DNA from: Liolophura sinensis
Taxonomy: Eukaryota; Mollusca; Polyplacophora; Chitonida; Chitonidae
Direction of reading: 5' to 3'
Length of the DNA: 64,000 nucleotides
Assembly (NCBI RefSeq): GCF_032854445.1
Contig: NC_088297.1
Coordinates: 9,884,163-9,948,162, forward strand
How positions within the stretch are numbered: the first letter of the stretch is position 1; every line of letters starts with the position of its first letter. The notes beneath the pieces are model-generated. The model had not been told where the DNA came from and ran no database searches. It saw nothing but the letters and a program-made list of their open reading frames with translations. The translations under genes and the position numbers were made by a program. Below are positions 1-12,300 of the stretch, in pieces.

Positions 1-2750
1 AAAAAAAAAAAAAAAAAACAGTGATCACATGCAGAAAAACTCTGGACATGAAATATCACATTTTTCTCAAATTGTGCCCATGACATTTATAACTGTGTGC
101 ATCATTTGAGGCACAGTAGAGTACTCAGTCACTCATATTCAGCTAGCACCTACTGTTCCAGTCTTATCTCAAGATGAAAATAACTACCTTCAATATAGTC
201 CTACTTTAATTAACGACTGAAGCTAAATTCAACTCTATGTACATGTAGTGTAACGTAAGCATTAATTTCGGGTAAATTTGATTGTTTACTTATACATTTA
301 CTTAATTAGTGTTAAACAACATACTCACAACTGTTTCACTTTACATGTATATATAAAAGCAGCTAGTCAGTTTTAAAGGTTAAGGAAATTAAGAGGAAAT
401 CCACTGGCCTTTGACAAGTCACTGACAAATGTTCCCACATGACATAGGCCTATGGAAGAGCACACATTATCAGTGCAAAAACAAGGTCTTCAGCCAACAT
501 CTGCCTCTGCACAAGCATATACATAGGCGTCATCAACCCTTTACTGCCACCGAGGTCCCACAAACAATGAGAGGAAAGGAATATAAAAATTCCCTGTCAA
601 AGGCTGGTTTTGAACCTCTACCTTATCATGCTCATGGTGTGCTGGTAAACTGTAGAACAATAATTCTTAATTGCATGCACCTAAACCTATATTAAACAAA
701 GATAACCAATTTAATCAAACTTCCCACATCTCAATTTGCACGCAGCCATTATGAATCATTCAGAGACAATTTGGGCTTCCAGCTGCAAAGAGTAAATTTT
801 AAAATCTCAGAATTAACCCTACACAAATTCATCTAAGGTGACTCTAATTTCAGTTTGTGTCTTATGAGCAAACTGACAAACTTAAAAGTCACCATTTTAT
901 TTCATCTAAGCTTGATATTTCTATGATTTTCCTGTTTTTTAATGCTTTCATATCATAAATATGTCATCAGTAGGAATAAAATTGCTGGTATAGTCCACAT
1001 TTCCAACAAATTAGATGAGTTTTAAATTTTATTTTATTTTAGTTTTTTTAAAGATTTATTCTGTCCATAAAACAACCATTTAAATTGTTGTGGCCTAAAA
1101 ACAATAAAACTCAGAACTGTTTACTTCTTGTTGCGAGTAAACCTCCAATTACTTGGTGGCTGCCAAATTGCATTTCTTCTAAATTAATATGTCACTGAAA
1201 AATATGGTTGAATCTGTTTTTGTTATATTTCATTTAATTCCAAGTTCAAGTTTGCACAAGCTTATTTGAGCACAATTGCTTGCACCTACAGGATAATCCT
1301 TGGTAAATCGCATCAGCTTGATTACTAGGATAGTGCGAGTAAAATTTCATCGATATAGAGCAAACATCTCTGAACATATCAAACAACATTTTGCGGGGGA
1401 AACTTGCTTTCGTTGCGCTAGCTGTTTAAATACTAAAATGAAATCAGTACCGGAACTTTTTGGCAGCAAGCAAACCTCCAAATATTGGTTACATGGCCAA
1501 TAAATTACATTTCTTCCCAATAAGCCCTACTGACAGTACCCTAAATTTACACAGTTTCACACAATAAACAGTAAAAAATTTCAACTTGTATCAGATTTCT
1601 GAGGCTTCGTAGGCAAAAATCAAGGTTCTCGGGGGAAATCGAACATCCCTTTGTGCATTCTATAAAGGCAGCTCTTGGCATTATAATGAGCATAAAGTAA
1701 CATTACAGTCAGAGAACGGCATAATGTGTAAATTTCACTTACACGCGTGAGGACAATATCTCTATCACCGAAACACTCTCACTGATTGAGCTTAATAGCT
1801 CTCAGCCAAATCCTACCCCCCTGATGCGATTACAGAGCTATAAGACAGCACATGTACTCAAGGTAAAAACAATCTAATCTGATTGGTTGATATGTATGAT
1901 AGGCGACTCAAGGCTAAGTTCAAATATTTATACTGTTCCTAAGCTCAGTATTAAATCACTCATGTGTGACGGAGAAAGATCCGACGATCTAGGATCTAAT
2001 TCTACGGCCTCTGCAGGGGTTAACCTATCAGAAGCAAGTCTGAGTTCGGCATCCATGGAGACCTGAGTCAAACTGGACTAGGAACGAAAAGGTTTCAATC
2101 AATGCAATCTTTTCTCCAGTGCTGCTAAATGTCAGGCACTGTCCAGTACATGTGTGTTTTCTCCCACAGTGTGTTTTCTGTCGTGCTTTCTTTCTTCTGT
2201 TGTAATCTCACCTTGACCATCTTGTGCATACTGCCACGACTGCAGTTCTGATATATGGATTCTGTTGGTTTCTGTTCATTAGCTGTGACAAGGTGCACCT
2301 TTTATGTTGGCTTTTTTGGTTGTGACACGTCACAGTTTGTGTTGTGAAACACCACTCTGCATGCTGTGTAGGCCTTTGACGGATGTGGCATTTTCACAAT
2401 ATTGATTGTGCATGCCTTTGTAAACTGAGAAGGGGGCGGACTTCACCAGTTACTTGTGAGCACATGCCAAGTATGAGACTGTCATTGCTGCTCTAGTCTA
2501 CGTCTCCATGCCTTATGTTTTCTTTTATATTTTATTCCTGGCTTTAAATTGACATTTCACACTTCATGTTACCCGGACTTCTGTTCTTAGCTCAGAGACA
2601 TGTCACACTGTTTGTTGTGCACACTTTAGCTACACTGAAAGTGGCATATGTTGCACTGTGTGTTTTGTACACTTTTTCTACAGCGGACTAGGTGTGACTG
2701 ATCGAGGCTAAAGACAACTGAAGCAATACATAACCAGGTGTTTTAACTGA
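1..2750. other. downstream flank, no gene seen
   Basis: AT-rich single-copy-looking sequence with a terminal poly(A) run at 1-18. A segment at 500-700 carries a TTTTGAACC word and may be an old tRNA-derived fragment. At 2430-2515 there is a weak relative of the element also seen at 9490-9600 and 42555-42620 (CACCAGTTA, then ATTGCTGCTCTAG). Short open frames show no recognisable protein. Confidence 0.5.
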
Positions 2751-2756
2751 CACTTA

Positions 2757-2930
2757 CGTGTTACACCTGATAGCAATGTGTTACACGGGAGAGCAATGTG
2801 TTACACCTGATGGCAATGTGTTACACCTGATGGTGATCTGTTACACCTGATGGTGATGTGTTATGGTGATGTGTTACACCTGATGGTAATGTGTTACACC
2901 TGATGGTGATGTGTTGATGGTGATGTAGAT
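2757..2930 (+). repeat. minisatellite, 20-bp unit, about 8 copies
   Basis: The unit is TTACACCTGATGGTGATGTG with G/A and TGG/TAG variants; one or two units are shortened. Confidence 0.85.
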
Positions 2931-3192
2931 CTTTACAGCACATGACTGTACAAAATGTGTTACAGCTGTACATCTACCTGTTCTCAGCTATTTTCACTTG
3001 AAAGACATACATCTTTCATAAAAGTTTTCTACATAATTTCAGCCTGTGTCAACAGGGTAGACACCGAGGGAAGATCCCCAAAGTAATAATCCCTAACCCA
3101 GACAGATGCCTTCCAGGTTACCATTTTCTACTTTTTCTGTACTTTCAATTAGCTACATGTATATATCTGCAACAGCATCCAACAGTTCTACC

Positions 3193-3365
3193 GGCCCAGA
3201 TAGCACAGTTGGTAGAGCATCCGATTCAGGAGCGGTAGATCCAGGATCAATCCTGGGTCAAGTCACACCTAAGACCTTAAAAGAGGAAGTTATCACTTCC
3301 TTCCAGCATGCGGGGATAGTGCAACGACTGGTTGTGACTCAGTCACTCACTCCAACAGTTCTTTA
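3193..3365 (+). mobile_element. SINE-2 (tRNA-derived), 3'-truncated
   Basis: The head resembles a tRNA: an A-box-like TAGCACAGTTGGTAGAGC and a B-box-like GGATCAATCC. The body GACCTTAAAAGAGGAAGTTA, then GATAGTGCAACGACTGGTTG, is shared with the copy at 18567-18985. The CACTCACTC-type tail is short. Confidence 0.7.
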
Positions 3366-3600
3366 ACATCTGATGATACATCTGATATCAGAGTATCTGA
3401 TATGATAGGGTACATCATAATGATTGGTTTAGGCTGGGATTAAGATAGCTTATCCATCTTAGTAGGTTCAGGTATTCTGACATGTGACCCCTTTATACTT
3501 ACATGTATTAAGTCAGGTATTGTTGCTAATTTTTATCCCTTTGCAAGAAAAACACTGGTTTCCATTCCAGAAAACAAGAAGCGGTTGATGTATAACTTTT

Positions 3601-3709
3601 ACCCTTAGACCCACAACGTGACCTTTTGCCCTTTGACCCACAACGTGACCTTTTGCCCTTTGACCCACAACGTGACCTTTTGCCCTTTGACCCACAACGT
3701 GACCTTTTG
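3601..3709. repeat. minisatellite, 27-bp unit, 4 copies
   Basis: The unit contains GACCCACAACGTGACCTTTT followed by GCCCTTT. Because 27 is a multiple of 3, frames stay open on both strands, which accounts for the short open frames here. Confidence 0.9.
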
Positions 3710-5250
3710 GCTTCTGCGCAAAAAAGAAGTCTGTATACAGATACAGGTGTAACACCTCCAATATCATTCTCCAGCCGCAAAGGATTTCTAGAAAGTATCA
3801 TACAGAAAACTGACCAATGGTTTGCCAATTAATATTGTACTATAGGTATGGGTAGCTGTCGGGTACAATGTTAGAAGTGTAATCTCATCCAATACAAAAC
3901 AGCCTCAACAGCTGACCTGTTCAAATTCAAACAGTATTAAATGGTATACATAAACATCAAATAATATCATTATATTAGCATGAAAAATGCTTTTGAAAAA
4001 ACTCTAATCTCAAAAAATTAGCCGTACAGCATGTACGCCAACCAATTACATTTCTGTAAAGGGGAATAATTAAGATATATGAACATGTATCTATTTAATT
4101 TGGTGTTTGAGTATTTCTCATCAGTTTGATTTAACTGAGGGGTATATCACTGAGGATAAACATTTCTTTAAAAGCAGATATTCAGGTCTATTTTCCCTTC
4201 TAACAGAAGCAAAATTGTAAATGTATACAAAATTGTATTAACTGTAAAAATAAGAACAATTTTCGAACACTAATCGAGAAAGTAAAAACAGGGTTGACTT
4301 TCTCAAAATGTGCAAAGATCGCTTGCCAACATAAACATGAATGTACAAGAAGGAAATGGGTTCTTAGTGTACATTAAGTATTGCAGCACACATTAATCTA
4401 TTGACATAAAATGTGCTATAATTCAAGAAGTTAAGCAACAATAGCCTCTCAATATGAAATCTTACAACTAAAAAATGCCTACAAATTAAAAAAAAAGATA
4501 ACGACATACAAAAAATACAAAATGAAATAAAACAGTTAAATCACATAAATATTCAACATACATAAAAGTGAAAAAACAAGACCCACCTTTTTGTATGTAT
4601 GCTAGTAGCTGAATTATATAACAGCCACATGTATGTCCCAGTCTGTATTTTTCAAGGTCAATTATTTGATTACTGACGATTAATTTCACAAGTGGCTGTG
4701 TTATCCACCAGTGTAAGTATTTAAAGCTAATATTTCAAAGCAAAAAAAAATATATCACCATCAGGCTTAAGAGTGTCAATAAAATCTTTGATTGCATCCT
4801 CCAGTCAATCTGTGTCAAAATTGGTGCGATGAATATTTTGTCCTCTGGCTGGTATTTATTTGACGAAAACAAGCACATTAAGTCAAAATTACGCATGAAA
4901 ACCTTTTGGTAGAAAGTTTTCTCGGATTCAAAGGGTTTTTCCGTTTTTGGTATGAAACAACAACATGAAAAATACAAACAACAAGTTCTTGTGGACAATG
5001 TTGATCATTCTAACAAGAAGAATTCCTCGTCAAGGTGTGTTCCTCGTCGATCTTCTTTCGGTTTCGTCTCACTGGAAAACTGATCTAATGGAAATGTCTC
5101 TGATCTTGTCCTGAAAAATGAAAAGGTCATTCACAGAATATACAGGATATAGTATACGACCTGAGTTTTCCTCCATCATTAAGTTTCTCTGATTCTATGA
5201 GTTCTATTGATCTTAGAAAGGCGTTTTGAATTCTCTTCATCTTAGAAAGT
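3710..5250. other. AT-rich flank, no gene seen
   Basis: Nothing recognisable apart from short A/T runs. Confidence 0.5.
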
Positions 5251-5253
5251 ACA

Positions 5254-5454
5254 TAGCCTAATTCCTCAAGCTTTTCGCATATGAAAGAGCAGCTTTCAGT
5301 GCAATTTATGCACATTTTTTGGAGACAAATCTACATTGGTGGGATTGGCCAATTTCAAGGTCTTCCAAAAAGTACAATTTTCTCAGTCTACACTGAATAA
5401 TGCCTTCAGAACAAACATTATGCAAACATGCCAAAACGTTGAGGAAAAAGGGTA
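5254..5454 (+). mobile_element. MITE-A copy 1 (TIR element)
   Basis: It begins TAATTCCTCAAGCTTTTCGC and ends with the inverse, GCC-AAAACGTTGAGGAA. The inner landmarks GAGCAGCTTTCAGTGCAATT and GGGATTGGCCAATTTCAAGG are shared with the other MITE-A copies. Confidence 0.75.
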
Positions 5455-5723
5455 ATGCATTTAAAGTGATGTCCTACTGGCAAAATGTTTCACCATAAAA
5501 AGTAAAATATTTTATGACCTCTTTTGGGGATAAATTTTACATCAAATAAAGTATTTACATATCGGATATTTGTATGACAACCTACTCAACATTTTTTCAC
5601 TGGTCCACTGATGGTCATTTTTATTTTGTGGAGGAAAGCAGTTAAATCATCTGGTGGCAAAATGGCAACCCTCTTGACTTTATTATACTAGGGCAAACAG
5701 CAACAATAAATAAATTTATCCTC

Positions 5724-5729
5724 TTTATT
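5724..5729 (-). promoter_or_regulatory. candidate poly(A) signal AATAAA
   Basis: TTTATT on the plus strand reads AATAAA in the gene's direction, about 410 nt after the stop codon. If used, the 3' UTR would contain both decayed exon-4 copies. The motif is common by chance in this AT-rich DNA. Confidence 0.25.
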
Positions 5730-5826
5730 AACATTAAAGTAATAGTGAATGAACCTTTTTTCTTGGCATAACCCAACTCATCTCCCCAATGTAACTGCAT
5801 TCACCCACCTGGCTGCCCAACCCCTA

Positions 5827-5965
5827 CCCAACCCCTACTCAACCACTCAACCAATCACATACTTGAAGACACCATGGTTAGGCCAGAAAGCTTGTCCCCA
5901 AAGCTAAATGTCTCATCCGTTATCAACTGTTTGTCTCTCTACATTCCAGCTCCCTCACTCTTACC
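5827..5965 (-). pseudogene. decayed tandem copy of clavesin exon 4 (farther copy)
   Basis: On the minus strand it retains [14 protein letters not shown], close to [14 protein letters not shown] in the real exon. About 4 nt are then lost within the HIYW codons, shifting the frame. The 5' half ([12 protein letters not shown]) is not recognisable. The flanking CCCCACCACTACCCC-type spacer is shared with the other copy, so the two copies and the true exon form a tandem triplet with a period near 150 bp. Confidence 0.75.
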
Positions 5966-6118
5966 CCACCACTACCCCCATCAGAACCACTCACTTGAAG
6001 ACATCGTGGTTAGGCCAGTAGATGTGCTTGTCCCCAAACCTAACATGTCAGCTGCTTAGCCCAGGACAGATTATTGTACCAACGCTCTGTACCTCCCAGT
6101 ACCCCAACTCTTAACCCC
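5966..6118 (-). pseudogene. decayed tandem copy of clavesin exon 4 (nearer copy)
   Basis: Read on the minus strand it still gives [15 protein letters not shown], matching [16 protein letters not shown] of the real exon. A deletion of about 10 nt where GDETFS should be breaks the frame and brings in a stop. The end (GGGGACAAGCACATCTACTG, then TTCAAGTGAGTG) remains very close to the original, donor-like end included. It probably lies in the 3' untranslated region or downstream flank. Confidence 0.8.
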
Positions 6119-6140
6119 ACCACTACCCCACTTGAACCAC

Positions 6141-6329
6141 TCACTTGAAAACACCGTGGTTTGGCCAGTATATGTGCTTGTCCCCAAAGCTGAACGTCTC
6201 ATCCCCTATCAACTGCTTGGCCCAGGATAGGTTGTTGTAAGGAGGTTCTGTACCACCTAGCTCTGCAGGCAGGATCTCCTTGTGAATGTGACTATGTAGT
6301 GTGGCTACGTTGATGCCATGCATTAATAT
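6141..6329 (-). CDS. clavesin-like coding exon 4 (terminal, TGA at 6143-6141)
   Basis: The acceptor is TCTTTCAG|ATA in phase 0. It encodes 62 residues: [18 protein letters not shown], then [26 protein letters not shown] and a tail ending NHGVFK followed by TGA. HG.N...LH..IH.E.LP.E.GG..PPY is the closing block of the CRAL-TRIO fold. The stop overlaps a strong donor-like sequence, CAA|GTGAGT, so a transcript could instead splice here and add a further C-terminal exon; no clear exon of that kind was found downstream within the window. The 3' half of this exon is repeated twice downstream as decayed copies. Confidence 0.85.
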   Translation of the reverse strand: MLMHGINVATLHSHIHKEILPAELGGTEPPYNNLSWAKQLIGDETFSFGDKHIYWPNHGVFK

Positions 6330-9300
6330 CTGAAAGAGACAAATTTTGACAAAGCTGTCCGTAAATTGTTTCATTTTTTCCATACCAGCCAATCTGACAG
6401 TAAAGTAAACAATGCTGATAAACTACAATGATGTCACAAAGTGCACAATGATGTCACAAAGTGCACAATGATGTCACAAAGTGCATAATGATGTCATAAA
6501 GTGTACAATGATGTCACAAAGTATACAATGATGTCACAAAGTGCACAATGATGTCACAAAGTATACAATGATGTCAAAAAGTATACAATGATGTCACAAA
6601 GTGCACAAGAATAACACACTGCACTCAAAACCCCTTGGCATTAAAGTCAAAGAAAGCTTACCTATGAAGTAAAATTCATCAGACAGACAACTGAAAACTA
6701 TGTGTAAAAATACTTTCATTTATTTTTTCAGATTTTTTTTCCCAAGGTATTGAAAGACATTCAAATACCTGAATACTATGGTGGGCTATATGATCCATAC
6801 AGAGGGTATCTAGGAACTCTGACGTCAAATCACCCTTTTTTCCATCATGTTCACCAGAAGGAAGGACTTATTGGGAACATTATTTCAGTAATCTTTTACT
6901 CATGGGTAAAAAACGTTATTCCGACATTCAGTGTCATGATTAGAGTTGGATAAACTTCCTGTGACGTAAGAATTCCAGACCTCTGATAGTATGGTACATA
7001 GAGCCCACCTTAGAATTTGAATGTTTGAGCGTCTTTATCTCTTTTTACAAAAATCTAAAAAAATAAATAAAGCTATATTTATGCATAGTTTTAAGTGATC
7101 TCTTTAGTGATGCCTATTTTTATTATTAGAGGTCTTTTCCTTAGAGTAAAAAAAAATTTTTTAAGAATGTAGACGGACAAAACGGAAGAACTACGGCAAG
7201 TTTGTTGAATAATATGCCTAGGCCAATATTGCCTGAGGGGTAAAAAAAACAATTAAAATGTTGTTTCATATCTGAACTGGAACCAAAAGATTTAAGACAT
7301 TTGCAAATATAAATTATTCCCACATCTACAAATGTCTTACCAACTAAAACAGATGTAACAAACAGTAACAGTTTACAAAGTATTTCACCCACAAAAGGTT
7401 TTCAAGGAAACTTACTTACATGTGATACTTGCTTGTTTGCCTCTGGTGTAACATGTCTTTGAATACTATTTTTGTGGGTAAAATCATGACTGTGTATCCT
7501 AGAAGCGCAGGGCTAGGAGTGAATGCCAACATATTTCTAGTGCTGCCTCACTTGAATACCATGCTGAAGATACCGGATGTGACACCCCTCCCAGGCTTGG
7601 TACGCATAACTGACAGCGGAACAAAGAATACCCCTCCAATCCCATCCACTTATTACATAAACAAAGACTGCAAATTTTGAATTTTTTTTTGGTTGATCAT
7701 TAACTCCAGTTGAATTATTTATTTATTTGATCATTGTTAAGCAGTGAGGGCAGTTAAATGTACAAATATCCTGCCCAAGGCTGGGTTTGAACCCTAAATT
7801 TATAAGGTGCCATACTGATATTGTACAGATGTTCCATCTAGTATTACATCCCCACACTTGTCAGTGTCAATGATAATTACTGTAGTCTACACGTCACTAT
7901 AGCAACCATGTCCAATATCAGTTTACTCACTTTGTCCTTATTTTTCTCCTTGAGAAATGGCTTAATCATCTTGAAGACAGCTTCTATATACCACGGCTGG
8001 TTCACAAAATGTATTGCTCCGAATCTGGCCGGAAAACAGTCCTGAAAGGTCGAAGAGAGAAATTCTTACATTTATTTATTTATTTGATTGGTGTTTTTAC
8101 GCGGTACTTAAGAATATATCCACTTATATGATGGCAACTAGTTGCATGGTGGCAGGGAACTGGGCAGAGCCTGGGGGAAACCCATAACCATCCACAGGTT
8201 GCTGCAGGACTCCCCCCCCCCCCAAAAAAAACTGAGGTTCCCCCACTAAATCAAGTACCCATCATCTAAAAGGCCATAATCATTTCATTCTCCTTCCAAA
8301 TAAGGTCTTGATATACATACGAAGCTGCATGAAATCCAAAGGCATCACACCATCTAAATGGCCACATAATGCTGATATAAAATATGGTTTTATGATGATT
8401 TTTTTTTTAACATTTTTTCCACAGCAAATACAACACAAAATAAAATAAAGGCTTCAGCCTGTTCAATATAGCTCAGAAATGGTGCGTTACAAAACATCAA
8501 GGTTTTTTTTGTATTTTAATCATTGCACAAAAAAAACATCTTGAAATTCTTGGAAAGTGTACAAAAATGGTGCATCCGATGATGAATGCTACATTTGCAA
8601 GTGGTCTTTTTAATGTATATCTCATTGATGAAACCATAGAGAACTGTTTTGCAATGGACTAATCCTCACACAAAAGCTGCAGTGTGGCTGATCCAATCTG
8701 GGTAGAGCAAATAGTTCATTTGTCCATTTTCTTGGGATTGGAATTTGGAAGTTCTGAGACTATGTGTCTTTTATGTACTTCACCAGCAAGTAGTATATTA
8801 GAATCTATGCACATTTAACATCAAGCAGCTTGGGGACAGAAGACAGAATGATAACACTGACAAAACTACCACACCAATATAACCCCGGGGGAAGGGGGGG
8901 GGAGGAGCTCTACTGACTGAAAGCCCCCTCAGCCTGGCCAACCGGGAGCTGAATAAATTCTAGCATGGAAACATGATAAATGGCAAAACTTTACACTGGC
9001 AAATTTCTATATACATAGAGTAAAAATCCAGTCTACCAAAAAAATCTATTACATAACAATAACAGTAATACTTTATTTTTTTTGGCCCTATAGGTAGATT
9101 TAAACACAAAAGAACTCAAATGCAAATATATACCTTCTTTGCTTTGATGTTTTTTCTGCTTTGCTCAAAATTTGTGCAAAGCAGTTTGTGAGTTTATCTA
9201 TTCATTTGGTTGCTGTTTTACACCATATGTGAATATTTCACGTACAAGATGGTGGCCTGGTAGTATCGTGGTGGGAGGAACCCGGCCTAGAAAACCCATA

Positions 9301-12300
9301 ACCATTCTGTTCCTCAGCGCCTTTGCACTATTTTCATGTTGTTGTTTAATGAATGTGATGGCACGGCAGTACAATATTTTGAGTAATTCTATCTTAAGAC
9401 CAGTGACATCTAATTCCTCCACAGTACTATTAACACCTCTGCATATTTCAATTCTGCTTCACCTTGTGCTAAGTGTGTTAACGGAGTGTGAAGTGGCAAG
9501 AAACCGGATTTCACCAGTTATGTGTTTCCATCTGCCAGCTGATTAACTATCACACAGTCATCGCTGCCCTAGGTTTACTCTCCACACAAGCTGAAGTCTT
9601 TTATATCCCACACAGGTCAATGTCAGAATAATTCTAATTAACCTAATCTACTGAGGCCTGTCTGCATCTGCATGTTGATTTACCTGCGCCAAAGTTACCT
9701 GTACATTTGATTAATGAGACTACATCATGCACAAAGCACCTAGCATGTACATGTAAGTCAAGTACCTGGCTGGTTAAATATATTCACTCCCCCCCACCCC
9801 ACCCCACCCCCACCCCAACCTCCTGACAACACACATGTAAACTTACACTGCAATTAACATACTCCCTGTAATACCTACATGTAGAATCAAGCCAAGTATT
9901 ATGCAGGAAAGAAAAACTTGATCCTGGGATATTTTGATAAATTAGTGCCGTTATTGTTGAATATAGGTATATGTACAATGCAATATGTGGCTTACAGCCA
10001 TAAAAGCCAAGGAGAATTCATGTATGACCTTGATCACCATCTGTAATATATGGTTCAGAGCAACCAAGACCAATAAATTCAAATGTATGACCTTGGTGCT
10101 CAGTCTGAAATATATGGTTCAGAACAATAAATACCATCAAATATACACATACGACCTTGGTGCTCAGTCTGCAATATGTGGTTCAGAACAATAAATACCA
10201 TCAAATATACATGTATGACCTTGGTGCTCAGACTGCAATATGTGGCTCAGAACAATAAATACCAACAAATATACACATATGACCTTGGTGCTCAGTCTGC
10301 AATATGTGGTTCCGAACAGTAGAGGTCAACAAATATACATGTATGACCTTGGTGCTCAGTCTGCAATATGTGGTTCAGAACAATAAATACCAATAAATAT
10401 ACATGTATGACCTTGGTGCTCAGTCTGCAATATGTGGTTCAGAACAATAAATACCATCAAATATACATGTATGACCTTGGTGCTCAGTCTGCAATATGTG
10501 GTTCAGAACAATAAATACCATCAAATATACATGTATGACCTTGGTGCTCAGACTGCAATATGTGGTTCAGAACAATAAATACCAACAAATATACACATAT
10601 GACCTTGGTGCTCAGTCTGCAATATGTGGTTCAGAACAGTAGAGGTCAACAAATATACATGTATGACCTTGGTGCTTAGTCTGCAATATGTGGTTCAGAA
10701 AAATAGAGCTCAACAAATATACATGTATGACCTTGGTGCTCAGACTGCAATATGTGGTTCAGAACAATAAATACCAACAAATATACACATATGACCTTGG
10801 TGCTCAGTCTGCAATATGTGGTCCCGAACAGTAGAGACCAACAAATATACATGTATGACCTTGGTGCTCAGTCTGCAATATGTGGTTCTGAACAGCAGAG
10901 GTCAACAAATATACATGTATGACCTTGGTGCTCAGTCTGCAATATGTGGTTCAGAAAAATAGAGCTCAACAAATATACATGTATGACCTTGGTGCTCAGA
11001 CTGCAATATGTGGTTCAGAACAGTAGAGGTCAACAAATATACATGTATGACCTTGGTGCTTAGTCTGCAATATGTGGTTCAGAAAAATAGAGCTCAACAA
11101 ATATACATGTATGACCTTGGTGCTCAGACTGCAATATGTGGTTCAGAACAGTAGAGGTCAACAAATATACATGTATGACCTTGGTGCTCAGTCTGCAATA
11201 TGTGGTTCAGAAAAATAGAGCTCAACAAATATACATGTATGACCTTGGTGCTCAGACTGCAATATGTGGTTCAGAACAGTAGAGGTCAACAAATATACAT
11301 GTATGACCTTGGTGCTCAGTCTGCAATATGTGGTTCAGAAAAATAGAGCTCAACAAATATACATGTATTACCTTGGTGCTCAGTCTGCAATATGTGGTTC
11401 AGATCAACAGAGCTCAACAAATATACATGTATGACCTTGGTGCTCAGTCTGCAATATGTGGTTCAGATCAACAGAGCTCAACAAATATACATGTATGACC
11501 TTGGTGCTCAGTCTGCAATATGTGGTTCAGATCAACAGAGCTCAACAAATATACATCTATGACCTTGGTGCTCAGTCTGCAATATGTGGTTCAGATCAAT
11601 AGAGCTCAACAAATATACATGTATTACCTTGGTGCTCAGTCTGCAAAATGTGGTTCAAAACAGTAGAGGTCAACAAATATACATGTATCACCTTGGTGCT
11701 CAGTCTGCAATATGTGGTTCAGATCAATAGAGCTCAACAAATATACATCTATTACCTTGGTGCTCAGTTTGTAATATGTGGTTCAGAGGAAGAATGGTCT
11801 TAAACTCACTCACAACAACTGGGTCATTTTACCCGGCTGGCATGCTAACCACCTCTGCCACTGACATAATAAAGGAAAGAACAAGGCAGTTCGTAGATTT
11901 GGACTATATTATACATGTAACAGTGGTACACACAAAATCAGTGCAACAGTACTTACCATTTTGTGGCCAGAAAAAAAATTTAGAGAATTAGAGAGGGAAA
12001 ATCAATGATACTTCATGACCAGCAAAATGCTGATCAAGCCAGGCATGAGTGTACTGGTTTTAATGCCAATTATATACCTCAGGGTAATCTATCAGAGTAA
12101 ACCAAGTAGCATTATAATTAACAATCCACAGGGAGAAACACATACCCTGCCATAATAAAGCTACATTTCTATCTGTCAGAGCTAGTCGAAACAAAAACCA
12201 ACACAACGAATATCGAATTTGTGACTAGTGCTATAGAGAGGCTTTATATCTCAGATTACGGAGCAGTGAGCACATCCGACCCAGAGTTATTGTCTACATT

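Noticed and set aside
9172-9546. 124-codon plus-strand frame
   Set aside because: It starts in a degraded SINE-1 and runs into an interspersed repeat.
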